A stretch of 64,000 nucleotides of DNA from assembly GCA_020740775.1 (NCBI GenBank), contig JAHEWK010000023.1, forward strand, positions 310,001 through 374,000. Reading direction: 5' to 3'. Position numbers and translations under genes: made by a program. The stretch is from Ilyonectria destructans. Taxonomy: Eukaryota > Ascomycota > Sordariomycetes > Hypocreales > Nectriaceae. Shown in pieces: positions 33,410-42,849 of the stretch; the stretch's first letter is position 1; each line of letters starts with the position of its first letter. The notes below the pieces were generated by a model. The model was not told the DNA's origin and ran no database searches. It saw only the letters and a program-made list of their open reading frames with translations.

Positions 33410-34425
33410 CTTCATATCTATCTTTGCTCCGCAGAAGCCTGCCTTTATGTTTTTGCCTGTGAAAGTCGCATGATAGGCTTCGTTAAACGCGATGGAAACT
33501 CGACCTTGGTGATGTGGTTAACTTGTGACTTGATGATGAAGTGCTCGATCTGGCGACTATACTCCTTCAAGAACCTAAAGTACCTAACATCAAGCGGCTG
33601 GGTTAACTGCGATGAATGCGGCGGCAATGCTAGTACAATAATCTTTCTCGCCTTGCAATACTCGCCAAAGGCAGGGGAGTACTTGATGGCTCTTGTGCCC
33701 GTTGAGTACTAACAACCGACAGGCACCTCTTGCACGCGACGCAGTGTGATTGTTGAAGTGCTTGAGCCATTTTAAGCCTGTCTCTTTATCTCTCCACTAA
33801 TTTCTGGTGGGTTTTATGGCCCAGTCTGCAGTAGGCCGGTCTCTCAGTTCCAGCTGGCCTTCAACGACCAAAAACGGAGGTATACTCCAACCCTCCCAAT
33901 TGGTGCATATAATGACCGTCGCCCATTCCAAATTGTCATCAGACCGCATGCCCACCAGGCCATGGCAGATAACACCCATCATAAATCCGGTCTCGTCGAA
34001 ATTGTATAGGTTGGCGTCCTGGATACCGTACTTTGTCCTCATATTTGCCACGTGCCGTAACCAATCCTCGATAAGCTTTGTATCTTCGCAGAGGGCCCTC
34101 TAGAAGTCGTATACGCAATAAAAGCGCGTCTTGAGCTCTTGTCGCCGTTGGACGAACCGGTATGCCCACTGCTTGTCGACGCGACGTGTCCAACGCTTCG
34201 TGAGGATGTAGTTCGCTATATCTTCCACGTCAGCAATAAGGGACAGGAATCGTCGCCCGTCTTGGTCCAAAATGTATTGACAATAATATCCTCCTCTATT
34301 GCTGTCAAAATCTGAGCCGCGGGCCGGCGATTGGGAAGTGCATTTACGCCGTTCGTTATGCTACGCAAGGTCGATTCGGAGACGTGATATAGTCTTACAG
34401 TGATGCGACGGCTGAGTTTTCTTTA
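33410..34425 (-). pseudogene. Pogo/Fot-type transposase pseudogene
   Basis: Minus-strand pieces in changing frames give a full but decayed pogo-family transposase. In order they are: an HTH region with STLRSITNGVNALPNRRPAA and LTAIEEDI, a KYGIQDANLYNFDETGFMMG catalytic block (first Asp), GWSIPPFLVVEG, RLLVLNGHKSH (second Asp position now Asn in LNGH), and PPHSSQLTQPLDV before the C-terminal end near 33410. At least three frameshifts or stops, and the D-to-N change, show it is dead. This family makes TA duplications; its ends were not found. Confidence 0.75.
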
Positions 34426-34769
34426 GATGTTCGGATAGCGTCAATGGCTCAAATGGTTCTTGCTTCTTGTGTTTGAGCAGACATTGTCATTTGGGGAACA
34501 AACGCATGTTAAAGTTAAAGAGGTGGTGGGTATGGGGGGAAGTGCGCAGAACTCCAGTAAAACCATAGCATGATATAACAATATCAATTGTATTAACTTT
34601 ATTGAGTGCGGGCGGGGACAGAGGACACTAAGAACACACAACCCACCCAGAGGCAGAGCTGTGATAACCGCAATAGTGTTGTGACGGAAAGGGTATATAG
34701 GGTCGGGATCAAAATCTGGATAAATAGCCCAAATGAGCAAAAATAACGAACCTCTCAGCTGATACCATT

Positions 34770-35056
34770 TGATCAAACGGATCTCTGAGGGGTCTCAAAA
34801 GAATAGGCCAGAAGACTGTCAATTGAATGAGATGCTATGGTGATGTATGTGTGTCGATGATGATGATGCCCGCTAATAGACCTTGCGCGAGGTCTCCCAT
34901 TTTATGGCCCCAATAGGTCAAGCCATTGGTCCCTATCCCGTACTGTATTTCCTGTTGAAGGAAGCCGTCAATCTTAGCCCTGATCGCGGCAAGGATCTGA
35001 TCAAATGACCCAAAACCCCAAAAGACCGGAAATCCCCAACTCATTATGCTCCAACA
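34770..35056 (-). mobile_element. Candidate copia-type LTR followed by a primer-binding-like site
   Basis: On the minus strand 35056-34770 starts TGTTGGAGCATAATG and ends TTTGATCA, consistent with TG...CA LTR ends. It is followed at once by AATGGTATCAGCTGAG, similar to the TGGTATCAGAGC primer-binding site of copia elements. A leader of about 280 bases follows to about 34490, where a frame containing KQEPFEPLTLSE faintly resembles the start of copia gag. It then stops at the pogo remnant. A second LTR was not seen, so the element is truncated. Support is from motifs only. Confidence 0.4.
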
Positions 35057-35158
35057 TGTGTAACCTGTCGGCCTTCTTGTCTCTCTAGAGGCAACTCCTG
35101 CCGTCGTCTTCGTCGCGAGACATTCCGTATCAGCCGAAACTAGTTGTTTGCAAAAGTC

Positions 35159-35759
35159 TTAAACCGAAGCTTGTCCCAAGGTTTCCTCCACCGAAGCTTG
35201 TCCCTCGATTTGCACCATATTCTCTATATCCTTGATCCAATCCACTCTGTGCTTTACATACTGCTCGATCGTTGGCCTCAACGCAGTCTCCCCAAGCTTG
35301 AAATCATCCACTGTGCCGATCCTAAGTATACTCGTCCCTGGCGCAGTTGCAGCTCTCCGGTACATCAACGACCCACAAGTACTGTAAAAGAAGTTGGTCA
35401 TGAGGTTCCCCTTTTGCTCGATTGTTTGTGATTGGCTGAATTGCTTAAGATTTTCTTCCCCACGAACATGTTTTAAGTGAGTGTCGAGGATGACGAAACC
35501 GGAGGTAAACATCGAAGCCGTGATTTTGCGGCAGTCACTGCAGTGGCAGACGAAGGCGACAACGAAGCCTGGTTTAGATAGAGGCTGGCAACGATGAGAT
35601 ACGTGCGTCTTTGGGAAATTTTGACGAACTCACAAAAGAAAGTTGCACAGTACCGCAATAGCATGTCGCTGTTGCGTCTTCTTTTGTTGACCAGCCATCT
35701 TGCGCAAGGCCGGCCCGGGGGAAGAATGACCCTGTCCTATCGATTACTTCATCAGCCAT
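35159..35759 (-). pseudogene. GFA/CENP-V-type zinc protein, damaged
   Basis: Glutathione-dependent formaldehyde-activating (GFA) family. Exon 1 from ATG 35759 ends with ATCYCGTVQLSF. After an intron-like gap (GTGAGT near 35633, AACCAG near 35575) comes FVCHCSDCRKITASMFTSGF in a frame offset by one base from exon 1. The gene then runs through HVRGEENLKQFSQS to a stop at 35159. GFA zinc ligands CxC, CHCxDC and CxxC are expected; the last pair reads FYSTCG instead of the usual FCSTCG, a Cys-to-Tyr change (TGC to TAC). With the frame mismatch at the splice junction and a lost ligand, it is probably a recent pseudogene. Confidence 0.65.
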
Positions 35760-35979
35760 GCTTATAGAATGATCGAGGTGATAGGTTGAAGAGAGAGGCA
35801 ATCTCCTTTGCACCTTCGTTAACAAAGTGTGAAACCTTTACTCCGATAGGTCGTGGTTTCCTGAAGGCTATGGGAATTCAATTTCACTCTTTTCTCAGCT
35901 GTGAGGCCATTCTATATATTTTTATACCTACTGACGGCAATGAGCAATTCGTTTCGCTCCTACTTAGGCCCTTACGGCC

Positions 35980-36019
35980 GCAACTCCGCAACTCCGCAAC
36001 TCCGCAACTCCGCAACTCC
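35980..36019 (+). repeat. Microsatellite, five GCAACTCC units
   Basis: Five perfect head-to-tail copies of the 8-bp unit GCAACTCC in a gene-free stretch upstream of the GFA pseudogene. Confidence 0.95.
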
Positions 36020-36249
36020 ACACACCCATTACCTGGTATAAACCCAAATCTTCTCGTGTTACATAGGCAAGAAGTGTCACTTGTGGTATGCCACGCAGGC
36101 ACTATTACATAAGTAACTCGAGATCGTACGAGAAGCTCTTGTCATCTTAGAATTACATTGTTCCTACGGAGTAGATCCGTAATGGTAGCTCATTCCGTAT
36201 TTCCAATAGAGTAACATTCACTCTGACCGAAATCAGCCAATACTAAGGT

Positions 36250-37236
36250 CTGGCCTCCCAGACCTCTCTGGGCTTCAGGTCCTGGACCTCAGCTGCGGCT
36301 TTAGGTGGTTTTCTCGCTACGCACGAAGTGCGAGCGCTTCGTCTGTTTAGGCCCTGATCGGGGACAGTAATCTGATATTTTTCCCGACCCAAAAGATACA
36401 TCTGCAGCATAAAATTAGTGTGAATTTATATTATGTACCGTCCTGCAGTGACGATACAGCAGAAATCTGTTACAAGTTTATATATGCTGTACGTAAACTT
36501 GCAGACGGCAGAATCTACAATAGAAATACCCTTTTTCTTAGCAACTAAATAGCTTTCGGTAAGTCCGACGGCCCCTACTAGCCCGGTACCTCCCATCGAG
36601 GGTTTATAAAAGCGGGATATAGGTGGGATACTGTATTCGCTTTTGTGCACGGAAGTAGCTGACAAAAGAGGGAAGGCGGCGTTCTAGTGCTGTCTTGGTG
36701 CGATTTGGGTTGGGATTTGGGCTTAAAAATATCAGATTACTGTCCCCGATCAGGGCCTTACGCAATTGATCTGTCGCAAAACATGCTCGACCGAGCGCAA
36801 GCCATAACGGAAGATCCCAGCATTACATACGAGCGGGCAGACTTGGACAGTCTGAGACTCCCAAATTCTGACGAGGGGACATACGACACGGTGTTCAGCT
36901 CGCTTGCAATTCACTACCTCGTCCACTTCCCAGAACCAGTTAAAGTGAACCGAGTGCTCAAACCCTGAGGTCCTTTCGTATTCTCCATCGAGCACCCGAT
37001 TTTCACTGCACCATCTCGCCCTGAGTTCATAACAAACCCAAACCCTGGGCACGAATGATAGCCGTTGGACGATTACCAGAAGGAGGGCTTGCGACCGACA
37101 GAGTGGCGAGTCGAGGGAGTACAGAAGCAGTATCGTACTGTTGTCATGTCCATCAACATGTATGGGGATGAAGTATTCGAGATAAGGGGGTTCGCTAAGT
37201 GGGACCCAACTCCAAAAGAACTAGAGAAGAATTCCT
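36250..37236 (+). pseudogene. Class I methyltransferase pseudogene split by a MITE
   Basis: Before the insert the plus strand reads LSGLQVLDLSCGFRWFSRYA, the SAM-binding motif I (normally DLGCG; here DLSCG). Directly after the insert it continues YAIDLSQNMLDRAQ, then ERADLDSL, YDTVFSSLAIHYLVHF and VNRVLKP. A TGA then falls where Pro-Gly-Gly is usual. The rest (FSIEHPIFTAPSRPEF, a TGA-TAG pair near 37056, DDYQKEGLRPTEW, KQYRTVVMSINMY) remains readable to a stop at 37236. Removing the insert and one TTA exactly restores the codons across the junction. Several stops show that decay also occurred outside the insertion. The methyl acceptor is unknown. Confidence 0.8.
36350..36757. mobile_element. 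408-bp MITE with 33-bp perfect TIRs and TTA duplication
   Basis: The ends are perfect 33-bp inverted repeats starting GGCCCTGATCGGGGACAGTA (36350-36382 and 36725-36757). They are flanked on both sides by TTA (36347-36349 and 36758-36760). A 3-bp TWA duplication is the signature of the PIF/Harbinger superfamily, so this is probably a non-autonomous Harbinger-type element. The interior is AT-rich with no coding capacity. It interrupts a methyltransferase gene at a codon for Tyr. Confidence 0.88.
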
Positions 37237-37586
37237 AGCATCGGGTGTTGCATCGGCCTATATTTCTGCTGATTTCAGTCGTCAAGAAATAAGCGGGAGG
37301 ATACGAACTTGGTGGTACTTGAAATGATAATCTGCACTCGCAATGAAAGACTAGGCAATAAAAATGCCTCAATGGACGGCTTGGATGCTGCCACTTTCTA
37401 CAGAATTATCATGGTAGTCATGGAGATCTGTATTGAGTCGTGGTCTCCATTTGTGCTGTCTCTAATACCTGAGATAGAAACGTGATTCGGAGATACGGTA
37501 TGGAAAGGGTGTACTTGAGATGGCCTAAGCACTAGTCACTAACGCTAGTTCAGCCAAGTACCATGTAAGATATGATACAAAGCCTG
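37237..37586. other. Gene-free stretch
   Basis: No gene or repeat recognised between the methyltransferase remnant and the bZIP/DUF3425 pseudogene. Confidence 0.4.
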
Positions 37587-38622
37587 TTATTGCCCGCTTT
37601 GAGGACGTATCTGGAGAGAATATTCGCCCCTTGTGGTTCTCCATTTGTTCGAGATGTCGACAAGTTCACGGCATCCCTCGACAGCCCATGACCACTTTGT
37701 CAAAAAACGAGCAGTAGCTTCCCAATTCTCTTTCAAATGCGGCTCTCCCCATAGGATAAGTCCCTTCCCATGTTGTGCAGATTGGCTGTCATCTTGCTGC
37801 CGATACTGCTGTGAACTTGGTGTTGACACCGGGCCTCTCTGACTCTGTGCAGGCAGTGGATGCAAGTATACCACATCGCCAACAAGATCCTCTAAAAAGT
37901 GCCTGTGATTGAACAGATACTGCCGCCTGATGAGATTGTCCCTGATTTCAGGGAACGGAAGCGCGTCCATCCAGGTAGGATGTGGGCTGTTCATTTGAAC
38001 CTATGTTGGCAAAAGGTCGATTAGCATTGTTCGGTGAGTAGGTCGAAGCACCACGGTTTCGCATCCTATTGCGAAGTCGGGGAGTAGGGGCGGATCGTGA
38101 ACGGCGCTGATGTAACTTGCCACGGCTTTCACTACACTTCTGTTATGCATGAACCCTCGGCATGCGTTGTGGGTGATGAGATGGATCAGAATGTGGTCAG
38201 CAGGTAGAGAAGGCCCGGGATCATGGACTACTTCGGGCTCTAGAGAAATCAGTGCTCTGCTTGGTATTCTGCTGACCTTGGCTTTCTGAGGCTGGAGTGG
38301 TTGGGTGGTTCCATGGTTAAGAGCCTGTCGGTCGTTGGCAGCGGTGTCCGAAGTGAGAACAAGGGGCCGAGAAGTCTGCATTGAGAGGCCAAGACCATTA
38401 TCCAATCGCCAGCGTTCAATCCGAAAAGGGTTCTTTTGAGTCTTGGTATCCGTGTCCTCTTGGTCCCTGATCCGCTGCCCTGATCATTCCATCAGCTAGG
38501 AAGACAGCTTACAGTTACAGGCATCTGGCAATCTTACTGCGAGCTCTCTGGTTCAGTCGGTTCTGCAATTTCTTGCGCTCTCTCTGCTCCTCCACAGTGG
38601 GCTTTTGGCTAGTGGGCACCAT
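37587..38622 (-). pseudogene. bZIP/DUF3425 transcription factor with one nonsense codon
   Basis: Exon 1 (38622-38538) encodes a bZIP basic region (RERKKLQNRLNQRAR). A 58-nt intron (38538 side GTAAGA, acceptor ATCAG, 38480-38537) leads in frame to RQRIRDQED and a poorly conserved linker. A DUF3425 domain follows: ILIHLITHNACRGFMHNR, then PLLPDFAIGCETVVLRPTHR. A TAG at 38001-38003 interrupts the same frame, which continues with PHPTWMDALPFPEIRDNLI and LILWGEPHLKENWEATARFL to a stop at 37587. The stop fits CAG to TAG. Apart from that codon the gene looks complete (about 325 aa), so it is either newly inactivated or makes a protein lacking the last third. Confidence 0.75.
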
Positions 38623-38729
38623 CTTCGCAACGAGCCGATATGAGAGGAACATCAGTCCGAGTAACATCAGGACCGGGACTCGACAATTTGGGAATTTCCA
38701 TCATCGCCGCTAGGCGTCATGTGAAGGGC

Positions 38730-39169
38730 TAAGCCTAAAAAGGCGAAAACTGTCAGCCAGCTTAACTAGGTCAACTCCGACGCTATGATGGAAAGGGCAA
38801 ATACGGTCAGTCAGCTTACAAAGCCTGTAACCATGGTCAACTTTAGCGCTATAACGGAGAGGGCAAATACGATCAGCTAGCCTACAAAGCCTATAACCAT
38901 GTCAACTCCAGCGCTATGATGGAGAGGGTAAATACGGTCAGCCAGCTTACAAAGCCTGTAACCATGCCAACTCCAGCGCTATAACGGAAAGGGCAAATAC
39001 GGTCAGCCAGCTTACAAAGCCTATAACCATGTCAACTCTGGCGCTATGACGGAAAGGGCAAAGACGGTCAGCCACGATGCTTCAAGAGTTTAAGTTCCGA
39101 CGGAGACAGCAACTGTGCAGGAGCGGGCAGAGAACGCGGGGCGCTCGGGGACTAAGAGACACGGAGATA
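38730..39169 (+). repeat. Dispersed repeat, copy B, expanded by a 65-bp minisatellite
   Basis: Same landmarks as copy A (31266-31452) in opposite orientation: AAAAAGGCGAAAACTGTCAG at the left, GCAGGAGCGGGCAG and ACTAAGAGACACGGAGATA at the right. Between them copy B has a tandem array. It lies just upstream of the SDR gene. Confidence 0.8.
38752..39075 (+). repeat. Five-unit tandem array, period about 65 bp
   Basis: Units start GTCAGCCAGCTTACAAAGCC (with variation) at about 38752, 38806, 38872, 38937 and 39002; the lengths are 54, 66, 65, 65 and 65 bp. Each contains a GGAAAGGGCAAATACG-type end. Units differ at several positions, so the array is not brand new. There are no unique spacers. Confidence 0.9.
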
Positions 39170-39238
39170 CGGAGATAGGGATATAACACTACATAGACAG
39201 TATAATGTTTATAGGCGGAGGATGTATCTCCAAACCAA

Positions 39239-39248
39239 GTATAAAAGA
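39239..39248 (+). promoter_or_regulatory. TATA box of the SDR gene
   Basis: AGTATAAAAG about 105 bases before ATG 39351; the tandem repeat array lies just upstream of it. Confidence 0.55.
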
Positions 39249-39350
39249 CCTGGGGAACATCCGCTTCCAAAGTTCATCTCATACTGATATACTTGTTCCT
39301 TACCTACATCACCTCTCAGCCCCAATTCTCAATCGACAGAATCACCAAGA

Positions 39351-40346
39351 ATGTCTCGCTACGCAGCAGCCCACGCCGATCCTCAGGGTCCCGGCGACGC
39401 CAGACCCACCGCGCTACAGATCATCAAAGATGAAGGTGTGGAGGGTAAACTGGACGACAAGGTCATTGTCATCACTGGCACCTCGTCAGGAATTGGAATC
39501 GAGACAGTTCGTGCTCTCTCGGCTACTGGAGCTAAGCTCTTCTTGACGGCCCGAAATCTCGCCAAAGCTAAGGAAGCCCTGGCTGGCATTTTCGACCCCA
39601 GTCGCATGGAGCTTGTCGAGATGGACCAAGAATCTATAGAGAGTGTCCGTCTCGCAGCCAACAGCATTCTAGCCAAGACGGATAAGATCAACATCCTGGT
39701 CAACAATGCCGGAATTATGGCCATCCAGACCCTTCAGTTCACTAAGGACGGTCACGAGCTGCAGTTCGGCACCAATCACTTGTCTCACTTCTTGTTCTTC
39801 GAGCTGCTAAAGCCGGCACTGCTGGCAGCTACTACGCCAGACTTTCACAGCCGTGTTGTCGTTGTGTCTTCTACCGCACACCTGAGGGGTGGTATCAATG
39901 CCTCGGACGACTACAACTACCAAAAGAGCGAATATAATCCTTGGGCAGCCTATGCACAGTCCAAAACTGCCAACATCTATATGGCCAACGAAATCGAGCG
40001 GCGATATGGCTCTCAGGGCCTTCACGCACTAAGCCTACACCCTGGTGGGATTATGACCCCTCTCGCAAAGCATCTCTCACAAGCTGAGTTGGAGAGCGCC
40101 GGCAACGACGGGGAGCTCTTTAAGCAATTTAAGAGCACTGAGCAAGGAGCTGCCACTACTGTTTGGGCGGCGATTGGGAAGCAGTGGGAGGGCAAGGGAG
40201 GGAAATATCTTGCTGAGTGCGCTGAGGCGGAACCCTCAGTGGACGAGAGTAACGAATTTGGTTCGGGGTACGCCAAGCACGCATTCAATCCGGAGGCCGA
40301 GGGTCGACTATGGAGGGACTCACTTAAGCTTGTTGGGTTGGCTTGA
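39351..40346 (+). CDS. Short-chain dehydrogenase/reductase (retinol-dehydrogenase/WWOX-like)
   Basis: Single exon, 331 aa, intact. Classical SDR landmarks are present in order: TGTSSGIG at 42-49 (NADP/NAD glycine motif), NNAG at 118-121, catalytic Ser in VVVVSSTAH near 173-174, and YAQSK with Tyr201 and Lys205. HPGGIMTPL follows. The roughly 35-residue N-terminal extension and the region after the active site match the subgroup of fungal retinol-dehydrogenase-like enzymes, which reduce or oxidise a lipophilic alcohol or ketone; the substrate is unknown. ATG 39351 is preceded by a TATA box and a short leader. A dispersed repeat with a minisatellite forms the upstream region. Confidence 0.88.
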   Translation: MSRYAAAHADPQGPGDARPTALQIIKDEGVEGKLDDKVIVITGTSSGIGIETVRALSATGAKLFLTARNLAKAKEALAGIFDPSRMELVEMDQESIESVRLAANSILAKTDKINILVNNAGIMAIQTLQFTKDGHELQFGTNHLSHFLFFELLKPALLAATTPDFHSRVVVVSSTAHLRGGINASDDYNYQKSEYNPWAAYAQSKTANIYMANEIERRYGSQGLHALSLHPGGIMTPLAKHLSQAELESAGNDGELFKQFKSTEQGAATTVWAAIGKQWEGKGGKYLAECAEAEPSVDESNEFGSGYAKHAFNPEAEGRLWRDSLKLVGLA

Positions 40347-40357
40347 AATTATTGCAA

Positions 40358-40549
40358 TTAGATAATTGTGATCCGACACTCAGTTCTAAGTAGCTTCGTA
40401 CATACAAGGAGGAAGACCATCAATTTGTCATCGAAACCAAACGATCGTATGACAGCTGTTCGGCAGTAAACTCGCCGACCAACAGTGATCCAAGTGAGGA
40501 ACAGGAACGTGACGGCGACGTTAAGCACTTGCGGACCTTTATTTTCCAT
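40358..40549 (-). pseudogene. Fungal rhodopsin-domain membrane protein, N-terminal fragment
   Basis: ATG 40549 opens MENKGPQVLNVAVTFLF, a membrane helix, then RVYCRTAVIRSFGFDDKLMV, the N-terminal signature of the SAT4/rhodopsin-domain family (GP-x-V at the start; F-G-x-D-D after helix 1). A GTATGT donor follows LL at about 40392, and the remaining helices are missing because the SDR gene's 3' end lies there. The fragment is bounded upstream by a truncated LINE. Confidence 0.6.
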
Positions 40550-40589
40550 CCTGCCAGTCGAACTCGTGTGCTAGCTCGGCGGAACAAGC

Positions 40590-42535
40590 ACTTCTGCTTT
40601 TGCAGGAACAGATCTACATCGCTTGGCGACGTCGACTTGTTGTAAGCCTCGTCAGTTTCGATGTTAAAGGAGCCTACAATGGAGTATTGCTCCAGAGGAT
40701 GAAAGCACGCGGTATCCCGGAGAAGCTGCTTCGATGGGTAGAGGCATTTTGCTCAAATCGCACGGCAACAATTCAAATCAACGGCGAGTCATCGGAGGTT
40801 CGAGAATTACCGCAAGCTAGCCTTCCACAAGGCTCTCCACTGTCTCCGATCCTGTTTCTTTTCTTCAATGCGGATTTGGTACAGCGGCGAATCGACAGCA
40901 ACAGAGGGGCGATCGCATTCGTGGACGATTTCACAGCCTGGGTCTCAGGTCCAACAGCACAGAGTAATCGCAAGAAAGTCGAATCAATCATCAAGGACGC
41001 GTTGGACTGGGAGAGGAGGAGCGGTGCGACGTTTGAGGCGAACAAGACGGCAATCATACACTTCACCCGGAAGGACTACAAGTCCGACTCCGAGGCATTC
41101 ACAATCAAAGGACGGATAGTCCAACCGAAACACCATGTCAAGATTCTGGGAGTCATTATGGATGCTGGGCTTAAGTATAAGGAACATATCGCCAGGGCAG
41201 CTTCTAAGGGATTAGTAGCAGCAATGGAACTGAAGAGGTTGAGGGGCCTGTCGCCAGCAACAGCAAGACAACTGTTTACATCCACTGTAGCCCCGGTGGT
41301 GGACTACGCTTCAAATGTGTGGATGCACAGGTTCGTAGGCAGACTCATGGGACCGATCAATAGGGTTCAGAAAGCAGGAGCACAGGCAATCGTTGGGACG
41401 TTTAGTACTGTGGCGACAAGCGTGGCAGAAGCAGAGGCCCATATTGCTCCAGCACAGCAACGGCTTTGGAAAAGGGCGATCAAGATGTGGACGGATATCC
41501 ACACAATGCCCGACACCAACCCCCTTCGCAGGTTGACCTCTCACATACGAAGATTCAGAACGTCATACCGATCACCACTCTACCAGGTGGCGACAACACT
41601 CAGGGATGTCCCAATGGAGCAGCTGGAAACCATCCAACCACTCACGCTGGCACCGTGGGAAGAACGAGTAAAAGTCATCACCGACGAAGTAGCAACAAGA
41701 GAGGCGGAAGTAGGCTGGGCCATACGCATCGCGGTGAGCAGCTCCGCTCGAAACGGTGTGGTAGGGGTTGGTGGATCAGTCCAGATGTCAGCGTCGGTGC
41801 GAGGTGGGCCAAAACTCGAGACTTTCTCGTTTCCTCTTGGTATGAGAACAGAACAGAACCCGTATAGTGGAGGGCTTGCAGCAATGGCGTATGCCCTGAG
41901 GCGAACCATACCGAAGTTTCGATACCGCAGCGTCGCAATGATCACGAGCAATAAAGCTGCTGCGCTCGCAGTCAAACAACCCGTCAGCAGTCGGGTCAAG
42001 AGTATATGCGCTGCATCTACGATTCGTTGAAAGAGCTCCGGGAGGATGGAAACGTGCTTAGGGTCCTGTGGCTACCCTGTAGCGGCGAGAACAAGCTCCT
42101 AAGATTGCCAAGAATGAGGCTCGGAAGGCAACACAGCGGGGAGCTATCCTTCAGAAGCAGTTCCCTAGCATGCAATCAACAACACTCAGCGTTGCGCGAT
42201 CGAAAGTTGACGTCAATAGAACGCTGCCGGAAAAAGTTGGAAGGCACTCTAAGCGAGTCGATACAGCACTGCCAGCCAAACACACGAAACAACTATGACC
42301 AGCTATCATGGAAGGAAGCAAGTGTGCTTGCTCAGCTGAGAACAGGTATAGCGAGGTTGAATGCATACCTCTTTCATATCAAAGCGGTACCATCGGACAG
42401 ATGCGATTGTGGGCAAGCAAGAGAGACAGTTGAGCACTTCCTCTTCCGATGCCGGAAATGGACAGCATACCGTACGGAGATGCTTCAATGCACGGATACC
42501 CGGAGAGGTACTGTACTGTACCTCTATTCTCCGCT
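40590..42535 (+). mobile_element. 5'- and 3'-truncated Tad-type LINE (RT and RNase H)
   Basis: The frame from about 40600 starts within the reverse transcriptase: VSFDVKGAYNGV (catalytic Asp), LPQGSPLSPILFLFF, then FVDDFTAW (the xADD-box position, here VDD). RNase H motifs follow, with a frameshift near 41985-42000. The frame at 42006-42542 resumes with the zinc-knuckle-like CDCGQARETVEHFLFRCRKW. It ends abruptly near 42535 without the GGGCGTAATAAAT tail seen at 25215. The protein is highly similar to the copy at 23336-25245, so both derive from one family. Confidence 0.85.
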
Positions 42536-42849
42536 AATGTAAAAGGTCAATGTTGGAGCAAGCGAATGGATACGGTTCAATCCTCTTTTGGACCGGAGTG
42601 CCATTGCGACCAAGGGCGGTCTAAATGCGGGGGTGATGCTTGCCGGTGCCAACAGGGCAGGAGGTGGGGCGGAATCGCCACTTTTGAGTCAAGGTGTCGA
42701 GTCTGGCAAATTGAACGGTGAGTTGGTATGGCTGTGGGCCAAAAGAGATATAGCGACGAGGTTTAAAACCTCGTTAACATGGAACTTTGACTTGACCTAC
42801 TTCACCCATCGGTTGATATTGTTTTATTCTCGCTCCTTCTAGTAATACC
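42536..42849. other. Gene-free stretch upstream of the DUF4139 gene
   Basis: No recognised gene. It could contain the promoter of the gene starting at 42850; no clear TATA box is visible. Confidence 0.35.

Noticed and set aside
38752..39075. Regularly spaced repeats resembling a CRISPR array
   Set aside because: Units are contiguous tandem copies with no unique spacers, and the genome is eukaryotic by its introns.
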